Below are positions 5,832-9,325 of a stretch of DNA of 9,325 nucleotides, one piece after another; positions within the stretch are counted from its first letter, which is position 1; the number at the start of each line of letters is the position of its first letter. The DNA comes from Nitrospira sp. UBA2083 (GTDB lineage: Bacteria > Nitrospirota > Nitrospiria > Nitrospirales > Nitrospiraceae): assembly GCA_002331625.1 (NCBI GenBank), contig DCZN01000052.1:25441-34765 (forward strand). Direction: 5' to 3'. A model generated the notes under the pieces. It was not told where the DNA came from, did not search any database, and was given only the letters and a program-made list of their open reading frames with translations. The position numbers were made by a program, and so were the translations under genes.

Positions 5832-6416
5832 ATGTCTAGGCGCTTCCTGATTCGCGTGTGGGTATGCTGTCTACTAGTACTCATCACAGCTCCGTTCTCG
5901 GCGCAAGCCCAGCATGGGCACGAATTGGCAGCTGATACGTGTGTCCTCCACGTCGGACCCTATAAGATGTACTTCGCCAGTTACCAGCCTGACACGTACT
6001 ACGATCGGAAATTTTGCCAAGAACTACCAGGAACGGGGAACTCCGTCTTGGTGCTCGATTTTGTTGAGCAAGAACTCCGCTCGATGCCCGTAGAAGTGCG
6101 CGTCATTCGCGATACGGGCTCAGAGGATAATCTTGAAGCTGTGACCGTCACCCATTTCCCAGCCAAGGTCTATGCGGCTGGATCCATCGACGTGAAGTAT
6201 AACTTTGATAAGCCTGGGAAGTTTGTCGGGCTCGTGTCAATTGGCGATAAGCATGAACATGTCTCGCGGTTTTCGTTTTCAGTCGGTGAAACGGGAACCG
6301 TTTCTCATCTGACGCACTACGTCGGGGTTTTTGTTCCGGTCATGGTAGGCGTGGCTCTCGCCGTATTCTATGCCTTTCGTGATCGCCGTAAACCGACAAA
6401 GGTCACCGCAACGTAA
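5832..6416 (+). CDS. amoD: AmoD-like membrane-anchored periplasmic copper protein, copy 2
   Basis: This 194-aa protein closely resembles the preceding gene product through its length, including the shared blocks EQELR, FDKPGKFVG, GDK and HVS. It is a tandem duplicate within the AmoD family. It has a signal peptide (ending near AQAQ before H28-G29), a soluble domain and a C-terminal membrane helix at about 162-181. C37, M46 and C62 match the family site, but the residues aligned with M47 and H49 of the other two are Lys45 and Tyr47. Its metal site may therefore differ in ligand or redox potential. The ATG at 5832 has AAGAGG 7 bases upstream; an in-frame ATG at 5799 has its purine run directly against it and would add 11 residues before the signal peptide. 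The gap to the previous gene is 63 bases and to copC 86 bases. Confidence 0.8.
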   Translation: MSRRFLIRVWVCCLLVLITAPFSAQAQHGHELAADTCVLHVGPYKMYFASYQPDTYYDRKFCQELPGTGNSVLVLDFVEQELRSMPVEVRVIRDTGSEDNLEAVTVTHFPAKVYAAGSIDVKYNFDKPGKFVGLVSIGDKHEHVSRFSFSVGETGTVSHLTHYVGVFVPVMVGVALAVFYAFRDRRKPTKVTAT

Positions 6417-6502
6417 GCGACTGACCCATCACCGAGACACTGAACGAAAGAACCACTGCGTCAGCGTTCTCGAGGACATCAAGCAAACACAGGAACGACC
6501 TC

Positions 6503-6904
6503 ATGACCACCTCATCACGCATGTACAAGTTCGCGCGCCTCACCCTCATCGTCATGTTCAGCTTGGGGATTCCAGCCACCTCGGCCCTGGCGCACTCCAT
6601 GTTGGTCAAGGCGGAACCACCACGGCGTGCGGTTCTCACCAAGTCCCCGACCCAAGTCCGGTTGTGGTTCAACGAGAAAATTGAAGGAGACTACGCTTCG
6701 CTCGTCGTGCTCGATGTCAAAAAACAACCGATCACCGATGCGAAACCCACTCTCTCCCCCGATGACCAGAAGTCAATTGTCCTGCCGCTGCCGGAGCTAG
6801 CGCCCGGGAAGTACTCCGTCAAATTTCGCGTTCTCTCGGTCGACGGCCATGTGGTCGAATCTACCTTCGACTTTACCGTCAAGGGCGAAGCTCAAAAGAA
6901 ATGA
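6503..6904 (+). CDS. copC: CopC periplasmic copper-binding protein
   Basis: This 133-aa protein is a CopC. A signal peptide ends in ALA, so the mature protein would start with H31. The CopC beta-barrel runs to the characteristic DGH segment near the C-terminus. H31, D114 and H116 correspond to the family's high-affinity Cu(II) site, in which the N-terminal amine and His also bind the metal. The Met-rich loop that binds Cu(I) in some CopC proteins is not evident, so this is probably a Cu(II)-only type. AGGAA ends 7 bases before the ATG. Its stop overlaps the copD start in ATGA, indicating translational coupling and a joint role. It likely accepts periplasmic copper and passes it to the CopD fusion. 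Confidence 0.93.
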   Translation: MTTSSRMYKFARLTLIVMFSLGIPATSALAHSMLVKAEPPRRAVLTKSPTQVRLWFNEKIEGDYASLVVLDVKKQPITDAKPTLSPDDQKSIVLPLPELAPGKYSVKFRVLSVDGHVVESTFDFTVKGEAQKK

Positions 6905-8916
6905 TCGAGTTTGCCGGTGCGCTGTTTCGCTGTCTACAGCTAGCATCCACCATGCTGCTGATCGGTGGGTGCGCGTTCTTGGCCATCGCCGATCAGAGAA
7001 ACAGTGCCCCCAATGATTCATGGCAGGCCCGCCTCAAAGCGTGTTTCCCTTGGCTGGCGCTCCTGCTCCCGATGGGCTTGTTTGGTCTCTTGGCGACCAC
7101 AACTGCGCAAGCGACCGGCATTCCTGAAAATGCCTTCAATCCACAGGCCTGGTTGGATTTCTTGCAGAAGACTCGCGTGGGATCCATCTGGACCATGCGC
7201 GCGGCCAGTGCTCTCCTCGTTCTCGCAATCACGGTATATATTCGGATGTCGTCGGCAGCACAATGGCGCTACATCCTGTGTGCATCAGCGGCTTCGCTGA
7301 CGTTAATACTCGGCTCACTCACCAGTCATTCCGCAGCCGAAGAGCAAGCGTTCTTGGCCACCTTGCCCTACGCAGTGCATCTCATCGTGGCCAGCGTCTG
7401 GTTTGGAGGCCTACCCGGCGTCGTCCTTGTCGCTTCCAGCCCCTCGATCGGTTCACCTGAAGAACGATCTCGCGCGGGTGAGTTACTCAGCCGCTTCTCA
7501 GCATTGGCATTCCCCACGATGATTGCCATTATTGTGTCTGGCCTCGTGGTGGCAAATCGCATGATTGACACGAACTATGCCGGTCTGGTCGCGACCACCT
7601 ACGGCTGGCTGCTCCTCACGAAACTGACGTTGCTGGTTATTATTCTTTTGATCGCCTCACGTGCAAAGTCCGTATGGGTGCCGTCGCTCACACAGAACTC
7701 GGGAGCAGCTGCAGCAAGTGGGCACAAGCTTCGGACTTGGGTGACGGTCGAGTTTGTGCTCGCCATCCTCCTGGTGATTGTCGCGACGTTGTTGGCCAAC
7801 GCCGTCCCGGCGAAACATGATGTCATCGATCACTGGCCCTACCCCTTTCGTTTCTCGATAGATGCCAATTGGGTCGACTGGCTCGTACGGGTCATCGTGC
7901 TGACCGGCCTGATACTCCTCGTCCTCGCCGGGACGACGATTGTTCTCGGTCGCAAAAAACAATGGGGTACCGCCTGGCGAGTTACTGTTCCGACCATCCT
8001 AGGGATTCTGGGACTGGGCGCAACGCTCTATCCCCTTTCCGTGCAATCGTACCCGGAAACCTATCGAAAAACTCCGGTCCCATTCGACGCCATCTCTATC
8101 GCAAACGGGGCCGAGTTATTCAGCGCAAATTGTATTCCCTGCCATGGACCACAAGCCAAGGGCAACGGCGTGCTAGCCAAGACATTGCCGAAGCAACCAG
8201 TCGACCTTCTGACGGAACCCCATACGGCCATGCACACCGCGGGAGACTTTTTCCACTGGCTGACCTACGGTCGATTCAATGGAATCATGCCCCCCTTCGG
8301 CGACAAATTCTCCGAAGAAGAACGCTGGGATCTTCTCAATTTTCTTCACGCCAATTCCCGAGGTTACCAGTCGAGGATCATGACTCCCCGTATTCTGCCC
8401 GAGCAACCATTCATGGCTACTCCGAACTTCTCGTATACCGCACACGACGGTTCGAGCGGAACCTTGAAAGATTTCCGCGGTAAACATAGCCTGCTGCTGG
8501 TTCTCTTCTCCTGGCCGGACTCCCGTGCTCGGCTTGATCAACTCCGCACGGTATTCGCCGAGATCAAAGGAAAGAGCACGTCGATCTTGGCCGTTCCCAT
8601 GACGGATCTGTCTCCGGATGAACTGGCCGCTCTCACCAAAGATATGCCGTTCCCTGTTGTCATACAGGGCGCACATGAGATCTCCAGCAGCTATGCACTG
8701 TTCCGTAGAACCTTGTCTATTCCAGATCTGTTCGGCGAAGGAACACGCCCCAAGCATATGGAATTTCTCGTTGATCGCTTTGGATATCTACGAGCACGGT
8801 GGATTCCGAGTGGAGATGGACAGGGATGGACAGATACGGGCTTACTGATCCAACAGATCGCCCTGCTCAATCAAGAGCCGGAAATCCTACCTCCTCCTGG
8901 GGATCACGTACACTGA
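6901..8916 (+). CDS. copD: CopD-cytochrome c-Sco-like fusion protein
   Basis: This 671-aa protein joins three modules. Residues 1 to about 385 form a polytopic CopD membrane domain with about ten hydrophobic segments. It includes the family signature with H143 (TSH), H160 (AVH) and W167-FGGL, linked to copper transfer across the inner membrane. Residues 390-490 are a class I-type cytochrome c domain with CIPCH at 411-415 and M463 (GIMPPF) as likely axial ligand. Residues about 505-660 resemble a Sco/AhpC/thioredoxin fold. Where Sco proteins have CPxxC, this one has W538-P-D-S-R542, so both cysteines are absent. H619 before FLVD matches the position of the Sco metal-binding His. It is far longer than ordinary CopD (about 300 aa). 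The start overlaps the copC stop by ATGA. A role in haem-linked copper reduction or delivery to AMO is plausible but inferred. Confidence 0.88.
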   Translation: MIEFAGALFRCLQLASTMLLIGGCAFLAIADQRNSAPNDSWQARLKACFPWLALLLPMGLFGLLATTTAQATGIPENAFNPQAWLDFLQKTRVGSIWTMRAASALLVLAITVYIRMSSAAQWRYILCASAASLTLILGSLTSHSAAEEQAFLATLPYAVHLIVASVWFGGLPGVVLVASSPSIGSPEERSRAGELLSRFSALAFPTMIAIIVSGLVVANRMIDTNYAGLVATTYGWLLLTKLTLLVIILLIASRAKSVWVPSLTQNSGAAAASGHKLRTWVTVEFVLAILLVIVATLLANAVPAKHDVIDHWPYPFRFSIDANWVDWLVRVIVLTGLILLVLAGTTIVLGRKKQWGTAWRVTVPTILGILGLGATLYPLSVQSYPETYRKTPVPFDAISIANGAELFSANCIPCHGPQAKGNGVLAKTLPKQPVDLLTEPHTAMHTAGDFFHWLTYGRFNGIMPPFGDKFSEEERWDLLNFLHANSRGYQSRIMTPRILPEQPFMATPNFSYTAHDGSSGTLKDFRGKHSLLLVLFSWPDSRARLDQLRTVFAEIKGKSTSILAVPMTDLSPDELAALTKDMPFPVVIQGAHEISSSYALFRRTLSIPDLFGEGTRPKHMEFLVDRFGYLRARWIPSGDGQGWTDTGLLIQQIALLNQEPEILPPPGDHVH

Positions 8917-9033
8917 CGACTCCCTCTGGCTTGTGTTGGAAATCCCAAATACGCTGATTTCAATAGGGATCCATATCGACTGGACGAGACCTCTGACTGG
9001 GGACGGGAGACCTGCCCATCTTGACTTCCACCA

Positions 9034-9055
9034 CCTGCAGGCGTATACCTGCGGG
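9034..9055 (+). other. 8-bp hairpin between copD and amoC
   Basis: CCTGCAGG at 9034-9041 pairs with CCTGCGGG at 9048-9055 with one T-G wobble, around the loop CGTATA. No T tract follows. It may act with the next hairpin as part of a termination or mRNA-processing region between copD and amoC. Confidence 0.4.
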
Positions 9056-9067
9056 CTCCTAACCCAA

Positions 9068-9105
9068 GCCACCCCTTTTGCGCTGTACACAAGGGTTTAG
9101 GTGGC
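9068..9105 (+). terminator. Long imperfect hairpin, possible terminator after copD
   Basis: GCCACC (9068-9073) pairs with GGTGGC (9100-9105). Inside, CCTT (9074-9077) pairs with AAGG (9091-9094), with a 5-base bulge on the 3' side. A weak T-rich stretch (ATATTTTG, about 9116-9123) follows only after a gap. It lies just upstream of the amoC promoter candidate, where read-through from copD would be limited. Confidence 0.35.
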
Positions 9106-9124
9106 CTCCTCCATGATATTTTGC

Positions 9125-9154
9125 TTGACTCGTCTTGAAGCTTTGTCGGATACT
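9125..9154 (+). promoter_or_regulatory. amoC: Sigma-70-like promoter of amoC
   Basis: TTGACT at 9125-9130 matches the -35 consensus at five of six positions. GATACT at 9149-9154 matches the -10 consensus at four of six, with an 18-base spacer. Transcription would start near 9161 and give a leader of about 110 bases. This fits amoC heading its own amoCAB unit apart from the copper genes. Confidence 0.5.
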
Positions 9155-9166
9155 TGTGCACTTTTT

Positions 9167-9237
9167 GTGGGTCCTACCACCAAGACAAACGCGTGAGTTG
9201 TGGCGGGATCTTGTCTCAAAACTTCGTATTCGGTGGT
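9167..9237 (+). promoter_or_regulatory. amoC 5' leader with mutually exclusive pairings
   Basis: GTGG (9167-9170) can pair with CCAC (9177-9180) as a short hairpin. The overlapping ACCACC (9176-9181) can instead pair with GGTGGT (9232-9237), enclosing an inner 6-bp stem AGACAA/TTGTCT (9183-9188 and 9211-9216). The two folds cannot coexist fully. The second ends about 20 bases before the Shine-Dalgarno. No known riboswitch class was recognised. Confidence 0.35.
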
Positions 9238-9257
9238 TGTACACTTTCATTTAACAC

Positions 9258-9264
9258 AAGGAGG
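9258..9264 (+). promoter_or_regulatory. amoC: Near-perfect Shine-Dalgarno of amoC
   Basis: AAGGAGG, with a T following, is fully complementary to the end of 16S rRNA and sits 8 bases before the ATG at 9273. It is the strongest ribosome-binding site in the window, as expected for a highly expressed catabolic enzyme. Confidence 0.85.
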
Positions 9265-9272
9265 TAGGGGAC

Positions 9273-9325
9273 ATGGCAGCTGACAGTTCCGGGCGAGGGT
9301 ACGACGTGTCGCAGTGGTACGATTC
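9273..9325 (+). CDS. amoC: Ammonia monooxygenase subunit C, N-terminal fragment
   Basis: Only 17 full codons are in the window before the edge: MAADSSGRGYDVSQWYD, with the next codon starting TC. The YDxSxWYD pattern is characteristic of the cytoplasmic N-terminus of AmoC and PmoC, the integral-membrane C subunit of the copper monooxygenase that oxidises ammonia to hydroxylamine or methane to methanol. The family is normally about 250-290 aa. AMO is preferred over pMMO because of the adjacent amoE/amoD and copCD genes and the Nitrospira-like setting, but pmo operons carry similar partners, so this is not proven from the fragment alone. A strong Shine-Dalgarno and a promoter candidate precede it. 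amoA and amoB are expected just beyond the edge. Confidence 0.82.
   Translation, partial: MAADSSGRGYDVSQWYD

Larger units (their letters stand above)
8917..9272. promoter_or_regulatory. amoC: Structured leader and promoter region upstream of amoC
   Basis: No gene is seen in these 356 bases. The left part has a GAAATC/GATTTC hairpin (8939-8961) and an imperfect direct repeat, GGACGAGACCT (8982-8992) and GGACGGGAGACCT (9001-9013). Next come an 8-bp hairpin at 9034-9055 and a longer imperfect hairpin at 9068-9105 that could end copD transcription. The right part holds a promoter candidate, a foldable leader and a strong ribosome-binding site, each given separately. Confidence 0.55.

Noticed and set aside
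8173..8757. Minus-strand 194-codon open frame
   Set aside because: It is antisense to the haem and Sco-like domains of the copD fusion, which have clear motifs in the plus frame. No motif supports the minus frame.

Overview
The window most likely comes from a complete-ammonia-oxidising (comammox) Nitrospira-type bacterium and covers the flank of its ammonia monooxygenase (amo) locus. The main anchor is the right edge. A gene with a near-perfect Shine-Dalgarno starts at 9273, and its first 17 complete codons carry the YDxSxWYD signature found at the N-terminus of AmoC/PmoC. Directly upstream, on the same strand, are three AmoE/AmoD-type copper-protein genes and a copC-copD pair, which are known companions of bacterial amo and pmo operons. 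The assignment to Nitrospira rather than Nitrosomonas-type ammonia oxidisers is an inference from this gene set, the moderate GC content and the paired bacterioferritins. No rRNA, tRNA, CRISPR or mobile element was seen.

Layout. From 50 to 742 (+) lies a stand-alone HD-GYP phosphohydrolase-like protein. It is followed by three consecutive perfect hairpins (747-838). From 933 to 2672 (+) is a lipoprotein-type di-haem cytochrome c peroxidase/MauG-family protein, then a small Cys-rich protein (2710-2907, +). A region with no convincing gene (2908-3275) contains two strong hairpins. On the minus strand, bfr genes at 4231-3755 and 3746-3276 form a two-gene operon of bacterioferritin subunits. Their active sites are complementary: one keeps the haem Met and has a degenerate ferroxidase centre, and the other is the reverse. 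A 299-base divergent regulatory region (4232-4530) with several inverted and direct repeats separates this operon from a plus-strand run: amoE-like (4531-5118), amoD-like (5181-5768), amoD-like (5832-6416), copC (6503-6904) and a copD fusion (6901-8916). The copD product joins a CopD membrane domain to a c-type haem domain and a Sco/thioredoxin-like domain that has lost its cysteines. After a structured 356-base gap with a plausible sigma-70 promoter, amoC begins.

How the genes may work together. AMO is a membrane copper enzyme, so the genes 5' of amoC look like a copper acquisition, reduction and delivery module. CopC would bind periplasmic Cu(II) through an N-terminal His site. The CopD fusion could move copper or electrons across the membrane and carries its own haem. 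The membrane-anchored AmoE/AmoD proteins would be AMO-associated copper (CuA-like) proteins. The bacterioferritins and the di-haem peroxidase fit iron storage and peroxide control in a haem- and iron-rich nitrifier. These functional links are inference from gene families and order.
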